Shown piece by piece: positions 46,631 through 55,068 of a stretch of 59,394 nt of DNA. This DNA is from Acidobacteriaceae bacterium (GTDB lineage Bacteria > Acidobacteriota > Terriglobia > Terriglobales > Acidobacteriaceae). The notes beneath the pieces were generated by a model. That model saw nothing but the letters and a program-made list of their open reading frames with translations, searched no databases and was not told the origin of the DNA. A program made the translations under genes and the position numbers. The stretch covers positions 1 through 59,394 of the forward strand of contig JAJPKO010000013.1 of assembly GCA_021323655.1 (NCBI GenBank), read 5' to 3'. Position 1 is the stretch's first letter. Each line of letters begins with the position of its first letter.

Positions 46631-46673
46631 CCACATCCTTTCAGGATGTGAGACACCTGGGTGTTTTTGAAGC
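46631..46673. repeat. REP-like hairpin element, copy 2
   Basis: CACATCC (46632-46638) pairs with GGATGTG (46644-46650) around TTTCA, followed by AGACACCTGGGTGTTTTTGAAGCG. The tail matches copy 1 (GGGCACCCGGAGTTTTTGAACG) and copy 3. It separates the two recombinase genes and ends directly at the ATG chosen for xerC (46675). Confidence 0.6.
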
Positions 46674-46674
46674 G

Positions 46675-47613
46675 ATGACGGAATTGGCACAAAAAACGGA
46701 CTTGATAGTGCTCGTAAGCGAGTATCTGTCAGTACTTGCGAATGAGCGCGGGACATCTCCGCATACGCTGCGGGCGTATGAGCGGGAGCTGCATGGCTTT
46801 GCTGCGTATCTGGTAAAGATGTTCGGCGATGGTGTTGATATCCGTCGCGTGGAGCATCAGCATGTGCGTGCGTATCTGGGCACGCTGTATGCGAAAGGGT
46901 TGTCGAAGGCATCGGCGGCGCGGGCTCTGGCGGCGATTCGATCATGGTTTAAATGGCTGGCGAAGACGGGGCGGGTGGAGCAGAGTCCGGCGGCATTGGT
47001 GGTCACGCCGAAACTGCCGAAACACCTGCCGCGGGTGCCTACGATCGAACAGATGAATCGTGCCGTGGATGGAGTGTCAGAAGAGGCAGCTGCATGGCCC
47101 ACGCGCGACCGCGTCATCTTTGAACTGCTGTATGGGTGCGGTATTCGCAATGCGGAGCTGGTGGGGCTGGACCTCAACGACATTCATTGGGCCAATGAGG
47201 CGGTGCTGGTGCGCGGCAAGGGACGAAAGGAGCGGTATGTTCCCCTGGGTGATGCGGCGGCCGAGGCCATTCGTGCGTATCTGCCAGAGCGTGAGGCGCG
47301 GTTGCAAACGGCGGGGAAGCAATCGGATGCGCTGCTTGTGAATGCCAGATTGCGGGGCACGGCTCGCCTGACTACCCGCAGTGTTGGGCGCATTGTAAAG
47401 GCGCTGGCTATAGCCAATGGATTGCCTGCAGAGGTGCATCCGCACACGCTGCGGCACGCTTTTGGAACACACATGCTGGAGGAGGGAGCTGATTTGCGGG
47501 CCATTCAGGAACTGCTGGGACACGAGCGGCTGTCTACCACGCAAAGGTATACACAGCTTACGACCGGGCAGGTGGCGGAGGTATACGACAGGACGCATCC
47601 GCGGGCGAAGTAG
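46675..47613 (+). CDS. xerC: Tyrosine recombinase, XerC-like
   Basis: The second recombinase has 312 residues from ATG 46675; the longer frame from 46621 would read through the hairpin repeat and is unlikely. N-domain: [35 protein letters not shown]. Catalytic residues are complete: [12 protein letters not shown] (Arg), [12 protein letters not shown] (Lys), [39 protein letters not shown] (His-x-x-Arg, His, Tyr). Segments such as [20 protein letters not shown] and [10 protein letters not shown] favour XerC over XerD. It sits 67 bases after xerD; adjacent xerD and xerC genes are uncommon in well-studied bacteria. Confidence 0.88.
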   Translation: MTELAQKTDLIVLVSEYLSVLANERGTSPHTLRAYERELHGFAAYLVKMFGDGVDIRRVEHQHVRAYLGTLYAKGLSKASAARALAAIRSWFKWLAKTGRVEQSPAALVVTPKLPKHLPRVPTIEQMNRAVDGVSEEAAAWPTRDRVIFELLYGCGIRNAELVGLDLNDIHWANEAVLVRGKGRKERYVPLGDAAAEAIRAYLPEREARLQTAGKQSDALLVNARLRGTARLTTRSVGRIVKALAIANGLPAEVHPHTLRHAFGTHMLEEGADLRAIQELLGHERLSTTQRYTQLTTGQVAEVYDRTHPRAK

Positions 47614-47768
47614 GATTTGGCCTCAGTCAGAGATTCCCAGTGACCTGGGCTACCTGACGGGCCAGCTGCTCAGTCTCTACGTTCTTGCTTGATGCTTAGC
47701 GCCATTCATATAATTTTTAGCTCTATTATTTTTTTATATAAGCATGCAGTTGCCCGGTTTAAGTCATT

Positions 47769-49499
47769 TCATGGCGCCCTTACTCCTGCCGCATAGACGG
47801 TTTTTCCATTCATGACGGTGCGGAGCACCTTGGTTTTGAGGATTTCGCGTGGTGCGACTGCGGTTATGTCGCGGTCGAGGATGACGAGATCTGCCAGGAA
47901 GCCTTTGGCGAGCTGACCTTTTTTCTGCTCCATAAATTCGGCGTAGGCAGAGCCTTGGGTGTAGGCGTAAATGGCCTGCCAAATGGTGATTCTCTGTTCG
48001 GGATAAAAGCTCTTTGTTCCGGCTTCGTTCATGCGGGTGACGGCGGCGTAGAGTCCTGGAAATGGGGTGATGGGTTCAACAGGATAATCGGTGCCGAAGG
48101 CCAGAGGAACGCCTGCATCCAGGAAGGACTTCCAGGCGTAGGCGTATTTTGAGCGCTCCGGGCCCAGGCGCTGTTCGGCCCAGTTCATGTCGGTGAGCAG
48201 ATGGTTGGGCTGCATGGAAGCAATTACGCCAAGCTGCTTGTAGCGGGCGAAATCCGCCGGGTCTACCACCTGCGAATGCTCGATGCGGTTGCGCGGGCTG
48301 ATGAGCGTGGCGTGGATGATCTTATGTGTGCCGACGTGGAGCGTCTTCATGTTGGCGCGTAACGGGCCGGAGTTCTGTGCCGCTGCGAAGGCGTCAAGGG
48401 CCATGCTGACGGCGCGGTCTCCAATGGCGTGGAAGCCCATCTGGAAACCGGCCTGCGCGCGCTCGATGGCCATCTGATTGAGTTTCTGCTGGTCATAACG
48501 CGGGATGCCTGAGTTGCCAGGATCATCGCTGTAGGGCGCCTTCAGAGCGGCAGTCCGCGAACCAAGTGAGCCGTCCATAAACCCCTTGAGCATGGTCGTG
48601 TGCAGCATCGGGTCACTTTGCGGATGCGACGCCTGGTACTGCTTCAACTGCTCTACTGTGAGATCAAAAGGCATCCACTCGCTGATGCGGGCCGGGAGCT
48701 TGCCTTCGCGCTCCAGCTGCTCATAAACGAGGAAGTCCTCGTGGTCGGAGAAATCCTGCACGGAAGTGACCCCATGCTCGACGGCATCGGCCAGCGCGAG
48801 TTCGATCCGGCGACGGCGCAGCTCCGGCGTGGGCGGAGGAATGTGCTTGTCCACCAGCGCCTGTGCTGTTTCGCGGATAATGCCTGTTGCCTCGCCGCTT
48901 GAGTCGCGGTCAATTTTGCCGCCCTGCGGGTCAGGGGTGGTGTTTGTGATTCCGGCAGCGGCAAGCGCGGCGGAGTTGGCGACGGCGATGTGTCCGTCAA
49001 TGCGGACGAGGAACGCCGGATGTCCTGCGGTGACAGCATCGAGGTCAGCTTTGGTGGGCAGTTTTTTTGAGGCCCAGAGGGTGTGGTCCCATCCGCCTCC
49101 AGTGAGCCATGTTCCGGGTGCAGCGGTTTTCACGGCGGCCTGAATGCGCTGCTGCATCTCTGCGAGCGACTTTGTTCCGGTCAGGTCAATGGAGAGCTTG
49201 ATGCGCCCGGCATCGCCGAGATGGGCGTGAGCATCGTTGAAGCCGGGCATGACGAAGGTGCCGTGCAGGTCAACGACCTGCGTCGAGGGCCCTTTCCACT
49301 TCTGGACGTCGGCATCGCTTCCCGTGGCAACGATCACACCATCTTTTATCGCGAGAGCAGAGATGCGCTGCGGCTGTGCGGATTCAAGGTCCACACCAGT
49401 CAGAATATTCCCGTGGTAGTAGATGAAGTCGGCGACTGGCAAGGTCTGAGCTTGAGCGAAGAAGGCACAGGGAACCAGAAAAAGCGCAAGTATCTTCAT
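47769..49499 (-). CDS. Secreted amidohydrolase (YtcJ-like, amidohydrolase family 3)
   Basis: From ATG 49499 the protein has 576 residues with a signal peptide (ILALFLVPCAFFAQAQ). The frame extends upstream to 49676 but that part is low-quality and overlaps the peptidase gene. Metal-site motifs: GFNDAHAHLGD (HxH), VRIDGHIAVAN, GFHAIGDRAV and FGTDYPVEPITPF (Asp). The C-terminal part has LAKGFLADLVILDRDITAV and the closing beta-sandwich. YtcJ-like proteins hydrolyse unknown C-N bonds. It is convergent with xerC across an AT-rich gap and follows the M20 peptidase gene on the same strand, so both may handle peptides or amides. Confidence 0.87.
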   Translation of the reverse strand: MKILALFLVPCAFFAQAQTLPVADFIYYHGNILTGVDLESAQPQRISALAIKDGVIVATGSDADVQKWKGPSTQVVDLHGTFVMPGFNDAHAHLGDAGRIKLSIDLTGTKSLAEMQQRIQAAVKTAAPGTWLTGGGWDHTLWASKKLPTKADLDAVTAGHPAFLVRIDGHIAVANSAALAAAGITNTTPDPQGGKIDRDSSGEATGIIRETAQALVDKHIPPPTPELRRRRIELALADAVEHGVTSVQDFSDHEDFLVYEQLEREGKLPARISEWMPFDLTVEQLKQYQASHPQSDPMLHTTMLKGFMDGSLGSRTAALKAPYSDDPGNSGIPRYDQQKLNQMAIERAQAGFQMGFHAIGDRAVSMALDAFAAAQNSGPLRANMKTLHVGTHKIIHATLISPRNRIEHSQVVDPADFARYKQLGVIASMQPNHLLTDMNWAEQRLGPERSKYAYAWKSFLDAGVPLAFGTDYPVEPITPFPGLYAAVTRMNEAGTKSFYPEQRITIWQAIYAYTQGSAYAEFMEQKKGQLAKGFLADLVILDRDITAVAPREILKTKVLRTVMNGKTVYAAGVRAP

Positions 49500-49512
49500 T
49501 CCACGGAGTCTA

Positions 49513-50736
49513 TCAAGCGCGCTGACTACAGGCCAGCAGCAACAGTAGGATGCGCCTGAGTCCAAGCTCGCGCCCGCGAGCATCATACCATTCAGCGCGT
49601 GTATGGATGCCGCCGCCCTCCCCTCCTGCTCCGATGGAGAGTGCAGGGACACCGAGCGCCAAGGGGATATTTGCATCGGTCGAAGCGATGCGCGGTTCGG
49701 TGCGGATGCCGAAGTGCCTGTCTACCGCACGCAGATTTTCAAGCAGCGGAGAGGTTTGCGGCAAAGCTCCCGCGGGACGGTCGCCGATTTTTTCAATGGA
49801 GAAATGCAGGCCCAGTTCTTTTCTGACGTTCTGGTTTGACTCCAGAACTACATCTTCGACGGCCCGGTGCAATTCCACTTCCAGCCGGATGAGCTGCTCG
49901 GCATCCGTAGAGCGCGCGTCGAAACGGGCGATGGCACGTTCGGGAATGGCATTGATGGCTGTTCCACCTTCGATGGTGCCTACATTCAGGGTGGTCCGCG
50001 GCGGGCCATCCAGGCTCAGGTCGCCAAGACGCGCGATGACCCTGCTGAGGGCCACGATGGGATTGGGCCGCGCGGCGTCGGTCCATGAATGGCCGCCGGG
50101 GCCGCTGATGGTGACCAGATAACGCCTGCTGCCGAGCGCATGGGTAACGGCCACTTCATGCCCAGCCCCATCGAGAACGATGTGAGCGGTGATCCTGTTT
50201 CTCCAGGGAGCGTGTTCGTAGAGCCAGCGCATGCCGCGTAGATTGCCTTCGCCTTCTTCTCCGACATTGCCTATAAAAATGACATCGCTTGCGGGCTGAA
50301 GCTGTGCATGGCGTAAAGCCGAAGCAATGGCCAGAAGCGCAGACACACCTGCGCCATTGTCACAAGCGCCGGGAGCATGGAGGCGGGTACCTTCAAGTTG
50401 CGGCTGGATGGGCGTTTCTGCGGGAAACACTGTGTCAATGTGCGCGGAAATGAGAACGCAGCCATTCGCTGCGTCACCTCCAGGAAGGATGCCGATTGCG
50501 TTTCCAATGCCGTCAGTAGAAACCTGGCTCAGGCCGACGCTGCGAAAATGCTCGCAAAGCCATTCGGCCCGCGGTCGTTCGCCAAAGGGCGGGGCAGGCA
50601 CTGCTACCAGCTCCTGCTGCCAGCGCATGATCTGCTGCTGATGCAGATGCAGCCAGCCAAAGGCCTCATGTACGCGGCGCTGCGAGGCAAGATGGCCTAT
50701 GCGCGCGAAGGCAGAGGGTGGGGCCGTGGCAGACAT
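49513..50736 (-). CDS. M20-family metallopeptidase
   Basis: A 407-residue zinc peptidase (start at ATG 50736; GTG 50778 would add 14 residues). Zinc ligands are in order: ISAHIDTVFP (His, then Asp in the same motif), HAPGACDNGAGVSALLA (bridging Asp), VGEEGEGN (catalytic Glu-Glu), the Asp in RIASTDANIPLALG and GGIHTRAEW (His). The dimerisation lid lies at about 205-310 (SGPGGHSWTDAARPNPIVALSRVIARL). It has no signal peptide, so it is cytosolic. Families include tripeptidases and carboxypeptidase G2; the substrate is unsure. It lies 14 bases before the amidohydrolase start and could share its transcript. Confidence 0.88.
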   Translation of the reverse strand: MSATAPPSAFARIGHLASQRRVHEAFGWLHLHQQQIMRWQQELVAVPAPPFGERPRAEWLCEHFRSVGLSQVSTDGIGNAIGILPGGDAANGCVLISAHIDTVFPAETPIQPQLEGTRLHAPGACDNGAGVSALLAIASALRHAQLQPASDVIFIGNVGEEGEGNLRGMRWLYEHAPWRNRITAHIVLDGAGHEVAVTHALGSRRYLVTISGPGGHSWTDAARPNPIVALSRVIARLGDLSLDGPPRTTLNVGTIEGGTAINAIPERAIARFDARSTDAEQLIRLEVELHRAVEDVVLESNQNVRKELGLHFSIEKIGDRPAGALPQTSPLLENLRAVDRHFGIRTEPRIASTDANIPLALGVPALSIGAGGEGGGIHTRAEWYDARGRELGLRRILLLLLACSQRA

Positions 50737-50822
50737 AAATCCCAGCGTAGCACCCCGGCGAAGTGCCGGGTTTTTCACGAAACGGCGCCGGCTTCGGTAC
50801 TATCTAAGAAAGCCGACTTAGC

Positions 50823-51770
50823 ATGAGCCTGAAAGCAAAGATTGAAGCAGTGATTTACGCGGCTGAAGAGCCGGTGACCCTGGCGCAGCTTGCCGGCATT
50901 TTTGCCGAGGAAGCGCTTGAAGAAAAGCGCCAGCGTGAGGCGGTCTTCGCCAGCGAAACGATTCGGGACACGCCGCTTGTTCCGCTGGAAGAAGCATCCC
51001 CGCTGACTGTAGAAGAAGCTGCCATTGCAGCGGAAGAACAGAGCAACGGGCCGGGCGCGCCTTCCGCAGAAGACGAGAAGCGCGCTGCGCGCCAGCGTGA
51101 CCGTGAAGTGCGCGAGGAACTTCGGCGCATCATCGAAGGGCTGATTGCCGACTACGCTGAAAACGATAGAGGCATGGAGGTCCGCGAGATTGCCGGGGGC
51201 TACCGCGTTGCCACGAAGCCGGAATACCACGATGCCGTCCGCGCATTTGTGAAGAGCCTGAAGCCGCCGATGAAGCTTTCGCTCCAGGCACTGGAAACGC
51301 TGGCAGTGATTGCCTACAAGCAGCCCATCACCGCGCCCTAAGTCAGCTAAATTCGCGGGGTGGATTCGGCAGGCGTGATTGGATCGCTCATCAGCCGCAA
51401 GCTGGTAACCACAGCTGGCCGCAAGCAGGTAATCGGACGCCCGATCCTCTACAAAACGACAAAAGAATTTCTGCTGCGCTTTGGCTTGAAGGACCTGAAC
51501 GAACTACCTTCAATGGAAGAGTTCGAGAAGATGGCGGCCGGCGAATTGGCCGAGCCGGAAGAGCTTCCGTTTGAAGAGCAGAAGCCAGCGACGCCGAACT
51601 CTGAAGGGATTCTTGAAGATCGGGGCGAGGAAAAGAAGCCTGGCGCTGTAGAAGTGACCGACGAATCCGAAGCCGAGGAGGACGACGTTCCCGGCGTGGC
51701 GGTTGAAGCGGAAGTTGAAGCGGATGAAGAAGGTACGCTGGAAGCCTCCTCTGAAGCAGGTCAGCCATGA
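50823..51770 (+). pseudogene. scpB: scpB (condensin chromosome-segregation protein) with two in-frame ochre codons
   Basis: The frame 50823-51770 is a complete ScpB apart from TAA codons at 51339-51341 and 51348-51350. Before them it reads SLQALETLAVIAYKQPITAP, and after them IRGVDSAGVIGSLISRKLV and GRKQVIGRPILYKTTKEFLLRFGL, all in one frame. Family members have E-V-S-E-I-R-G-V here, so both TAA codons stand where GAA is expected. ScpB joins SMC and ScpA in chromosome folding. The protein has a 60-residue charged insertion after residue 28 and a long acidic tail. The downstream part could restart at GTG 51360. The gene overlaps rluB by four bases. It may be dead, read through, reinitiated or misread by sequencing. 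Confidence 0.85.
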
Positions 51771-52579
51771 GCGGCCCGGTCCGTCTGCAGAAAATTATCG
51801 CGCAGGCGGGGATTGTCTCGCGACGTAAGGCGGAAGAGCTGATTTTGGCCGGACGTGTCCAGGTAAATGGGCAGACTGTGACAGAGCTTGGCTCGAAGGC
51901 TGATCCCGAGCACGACCATATTCGCGTAGACGGAAAGCTGCTGCATGGGCCGGAGCGGCACCGCTACTATCTCCTGAACAAGCCGAAAGGTTATGTCACG
52001 ACGGCAAGCGATCCGGAAGGGCGTCCTACGGTGATGCAGCTTTTGCGCGGAGTGGGCGAACGCGTCTATCCGGTGGGGCGGCTCGACTATAACAGCGAAG
52101 GGCTCCTGCTGCTGACCAATGATGGAGAGCTGGCGAACACCCTCACGCGGGCGTCTTCACGGGTAAAGAAGACCTATCTGGTGAAAGTGAGCGGCAAGCC
52201 AGGTGCTGAGGCAATCAACCAATTACGCTCGGGCGTGATGATTGAGCGCGGCAAGCCGGGATCGAGGCAGGGCCGCGTAATGACCGCTCCGGCCGAGATC
52301 AGACTTTTTCGCGATGCGGAGAACCCGTGGTATGAGGTCACACTGATTGAAGGCCGCAATCGCGAGATCCGCAAGATGTTTGAGGAGGTGGGCCACCACG
52401 TAGAGAAGATTCGGCGCGTGGCATATGGCCCATTGGAACTGGATGTGCCGCCTGGAGAAGTGCGGGAGCTCTCGGCCAAGGAAGTGGAAGAGTTGCGCAG
52501 GGCCGGCAGCGGAAAGCTGTCTGAGCGAGCGCCGCGGCCGCTAGGAAAAACATCCAAAGGCACGAGGCGGGTAAAATGA
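51767..52579 (+). CDS. rluB: RluB/RsuA-family 23S rRNA pseudouridine synthase
   Basis: A 270-residue enzyme. The S4 RNA-binding domain (RLQKIIAQAGIVSRRKAEELILAGRVQVNGQ) is followed by the catalytic domain with YYLLNKPKGYVTTASDPEGRPTV and GRLDYNSEGLLLLTNDGELAN, in which the Asp is the catalytic base. LIEGRNREIRKMFEEVGHHVEKIRRV is the C-terminal signature. It converts a uridine of 23S rRNA (position 2605 in E. coli RluB) to pseudouridine; RsuA-type targets on 16S cannot be excluded. The start overlaps the scpB stop (ATGA), the common scpB-rluB order in many bacteria. Confidence 0.92.
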   Translation: MSGPVRLQKIIAQAGIVSRRKAEELILAGRVQVNGQTVTELGSKADPEHDHIRVDGKLLHGPERHRYYLLNKPKGYVTTASDPEGRPTVMQLLRGVGERVYPVGRLDYNSEGLLLLTNDGELANTLTRASSRVKKTYLVKVSGKPGAEAINQLRSGVMIERGKPGSRQGRVMTAPAEIRLFRDAENPWYEVTLIEGRNREIRKMFEEVGHHVEKIRRVAYGPLELDVPPGEVRELSAKEVEELRRAGSGKLSERAPRPLGKTSKGTRRVK

Positions 52580-52947
52580 GCATCGCACAGGTTCTGTTAG
52601 AACTATCTGCGCGGGAACCTATCTTTCACCGTCCGGAATGTGGCACCACTCGTGTGGATTTTGAGCGCATGATGGCCGCTGATTTCTGGGAAGTGGGCGC
52701 ATCGGGAACACGGTATTCCCATGACGAGGTGCTGGATATTCTTGAGAAACGCTACTCGGCACCGCATGAAGACGTTTGGGAGACGAGCGCCTTCCAGTGT
52801 CGGCAGCTTGCACCCGATGTATATCTGCTGACCTACACTCTCATTCAGAACCATCATCGGGTTACGCGACGCGCTACGATCTGGCAGCGCACGGCGGAGG
52901 GGTGGAAGATTGCGTATCATCAGGGCACGATTGTGCAGAATGAATGA
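52576..52947 (+). CDS. SnoaL/DUF4440-like small protein
   Basis: A 123-residue protein with the NTF2-like cone fold: LLELSAREPIFHRPECGTTRVDFERMMAADFWEVGASGTRYSHDEVLDIL, then YLLTYTLIQNHHRVTRRATIWQRTAEGWKIAYHQGTIV. These segments match DUF4440 (ketosteroid-isomerase-like) proteins. The function is unknown; it may bind a small ligand. The start overlaps rluB by four bases (ATGA), so it is the last gene of a scpB-rluB operon. Confidence 0.78.
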   Translation: MSIAQVLLELSAREPIFHRPECGTTRVDFERMMAADFWEVGASGTRYSHDEVLDILEKRYSAPHEDVWETSAFQCRQLAPDVYLLTYTLIQNHHRVTRRATIWQRTAEGWKIAYHQGTIVQNE

Positions 52948-53031
52948 GCGCTAGGAATCAAGAATCAAGGCAATCTATTTTCTGTTCCGGCCTTGCCCAC
53001 GTAAAACGTATCCCTTAGCGAGCTGCTGTAA

Positions 53032-54948
53032 TCAGGGTTGTGGCAGGACGAGGACTTCGACTCCGGAGGCGGCGCCTGGCTTGTGGAAGACCGTTTCTGT
53101 GGCTTTTTTGAAGTCTTCCGGTCTGGCATTGGGGATGTCGGTGAAGGTCTGTGGGTTGCGATCAGCCAGGGGAAACCATGAGCTTTGTATCTGCACCATG
53201 ATGCGATGTCCGCGGCGGAAGGTGTGGTAGAGATCGGGCATGGTGAAGTCTACTTCTTCCATTTTGTCGGGGGTGAAGGGCTCAGGTTTCTCAAAGCTGT
53301 GGCGGAACTTGCCGCGCATCGGCTCGCCGCGCAGGAGTTGCTGGTAGCCGCCCATGCGAATGGCCGGCGTATCAATGACCCGTTTGCCGGTTTTACTATC
53401 TTCGTCCGGGTCGGGGTAGTCGTTGGGGTAGACATCAATGAGTTTGACGTCGAAGTCTGAGTCGGTGCCGGTGGTGGCGACTTTCAGCTTGGGCGAGATG
53501 GGGCCGGCGATGGTCACGTCTTCGGTGAGCGGCTCGGTCTGATAGACGAGGACGTCGGTGCGGGTGGAGGCGAAGCGCTGGTCGTCTACCATGTAGCGCT
53601 GCGGTACGGTGTCAGTCACATAGCCGACAAAGGGCACGGGGTGCGCGGGGTCGCTGACGTACTCGTCCTTATCCTCAGTGGCGGAAGGCGGGTTGAAGGA
53701 GAGCTTGCCTTCGGCGTGGAAGTAGAGGGTTCTGGGCGTGGCCTGCGCGGGAGGCCATTGGTCAAAGGTACGCCAGACGTTGGTGCCTGTCTCAAAGGCG
53801 TAGACCTTTGCGACGGGTGAGCCTTTGCCCTTGAGGTAATACTCGAAGAACGGGAACTGGATGTTTTTGCGGAAGTACTCCGATGTTTTGGAGTTGAACT
53901 GCACATCGCCGAGGTGGTCGCCGTTATTGCGTGCCCAGCCGCCGTGGACCCAGGGGCCTTCGACGAGGGTGTCGGATGTTTCAGGGTTGAACTTGTGGAT
54001 GGCGTAGTAGGTCTTGAATGGGCCGGAGAGGTCTTCGGCATCAAACCATCCGCCAACGACGAGCACGGCGCACTTCACGTTTTTCATGTGCCGGGAGAGG
54101 TCGCGTGCCTTCCAGTAATCGTCGTATGTGGTGTGGTAGAGCTGGTCGGCAAAGAGCCAGTTACTGCCTTTGAGATATTTCTTGTCGAGATTGGATGTGG
54201 GGCCTGCGTTGAGGTAGAACTCGTAGGCGTTGGGTGTGCCCATGTCGAATTGCTCAAAGGGCTTCGGAAGGGATGGTCCTTCGGAGGGCTTGAAAAAGGT
54301 GTAGAAGCCGAAGTTGGCGTCAAGCATGAAGGCGCCACCGTGGTAGGCATCGTCGCCCATGAAGAGGTCGGTCATGGGAGCCTGGGGCGAGGCGGCCTTG
54401 AGCGCGGGGTGCGAATCAATCATGCTGGCCGAGGTGTAGAAGCCCGGATAAGAGATGCCCCAGATGCCTGCCTTGCCATTGTTGTTGGGGACGTTCCTGA
54501 GCAGGAACTCGAGCGTGTCGTACATATCAGTGCTGTCGTCCACGTCCCTGGAGGATTTTTTGTCGTCTATGTGAGGGCGCATTTCGACGAATTTGCCTTC
54601 AGACATATTGCGGCCGCGCACGTCCTGATAGACGAAGATGTATCCGGCCTTTTCGAATTCGTCGGAGGGGCCGAGGGACTTTTTGTACTGATCGGACCCG
54701 TAGGGAGCGACGCTGTAGGGTGTGCGGTCTATCAGAAACGGGTAGCTTTGCGAGGCGTCTTTAGGAACATAGACCGAGGTGAAGAGGTGTACGCCGTCGC
54801 GCATGGGGATGCGGTATTCGTACTTGGTGTAGTGGGCCTTGACGTAGTCTTCGTCGGGCGCAGAGGGTTTTTCCTGCGCGATGGCTGGAAGGAATGCACA
54901 GGCGAAGAGACAGAAGCAGAGGAGACGGGCGGACGTGCGTATATTCAT
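53032..54948 (-). CDS. Secreted CocE/NonD-family serine hydrolase (S15-like)
   Basis: A 638-residue exported enzyme (signal LLCFCLFACAFLPAIAQ). The alpha/beta-hydrolase domain has GIWGISYPGFYTSASM with the nucleophile Ser, Asp in VVGGWFDAEDL and His in EGPWVHGGW. The C-terminal jelly-roll domain (about 480-630: DVTIAGPISPKLKVATTGTDSDFDVKLIDVYP) matches the X-Pro dipeptidyl-peptidase C-terminal region. Family members cleave X-Pro peptides, cocaine-like esters or glutaryl amides. Peptide or ester hydrolysis in the periplasm is probable; the exact substrate is not known. Confidence 0.9.
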   Translation of the reverse strand: MNIRTSARLLCFCLFACAFLPAIAQEKPSAPDEDYVKAHYTKYEYRIPMRDGVHLFTSVYVPKDASQSYPFLIDRTPYSVAPYGSDQYKKSLGPSDEFEKAGYIFVYQDVRGRNMSEGKFVEMRPHIDDKKSSRDVDDSTDMYDTLEFLLRNVPNNNGKAGIWGISYPGFYTSASMIDSHPALKAASPQAPMTDLFMGDDAYHGGAFMLDANFGFYTFFKPSEGPSLPKPFEQFDMGTPNAYEFYLNAGPTSNLDKKYLKGSNWLFADQLYHTTYDDYWKARDLSRHMKNVKCAVLVVGGWFDAEDLSGPFKTYYAIHKFNPETSDTLVEGPWVHGGWARNNGDHLGDVQFNSKTSEYFRKNIQFPFFEYYLKGKGSPVAKVYAFETGTNVWRTFDQWPPAQATPRTLYFHAEGKLSFNPPSATEDKDEYVSDPAHPVPFVGYVTDTVPQRYMVDDQRFASTRTDVLVYQTEPLTEDVTIAGPISPKLKVATTGTDSDFDVKLIDVYPNDYPDPDEDSKTGKRVIDTPAIRMGGYQQLLRGEPMRGKFRHSFEKPEPFTPDKMEEVDFTMPDLYHTFRRGHRIMVQIQSSWFPLADRNPQTFTDIPNARPEDFKKATETVFHKPGAASGVEVLVLPQP

Positions 54949-55030
54949 GTGACCTCGACGAAGGGACAGTCTACGGCATTTTCAGAGATTCTGTAAGTGG
55001 GTTCCTTCGCCGGATTGCTGCGGGGATTTA

Positions 55031-55066
55031 GAACCCGCATCTTTTCAAGATGAGGGGCACCCGAAT
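55031..55066. repeat. REP-like hairpin element, copy 3
   Basis: CATCTT (55038-55043) pairs with AAGATG (55047-55052) around TTC, followed by AGGGGCACCCGAATTCCTAACG. It has the same order as copies 1 and 2 but weaker similarity in the tail. It lies just past the stop of the GH2 gene (55069, minus strand) and before the S15 hydrolase gene. Confidence 0.5.
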
Positions 55067-55068
55067 TC

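Noticed and set aside
45627-47613. Adjacent tyrosine recombinases as sign of an integrated element
   Set aside because: Both look like housekeeping XerD/XerC, no att-like repeats or phage genes flank them, and neighbouring genes are ordinary.
47614-47768. AT-rich gap between xerC and the amidohydrolase as a possible dif or origin site
   Set aside because: No dif-like 28-base palindrome or DnaA-box cluster is visible; it is probably only a convergent termination zone.
53914-54996. Plus-strand frame of 360 codons opposite the S15 hydrolase
   Set aside because: Val/Gly-rich shadow translation; the minus strand has complete catalytic motifs.
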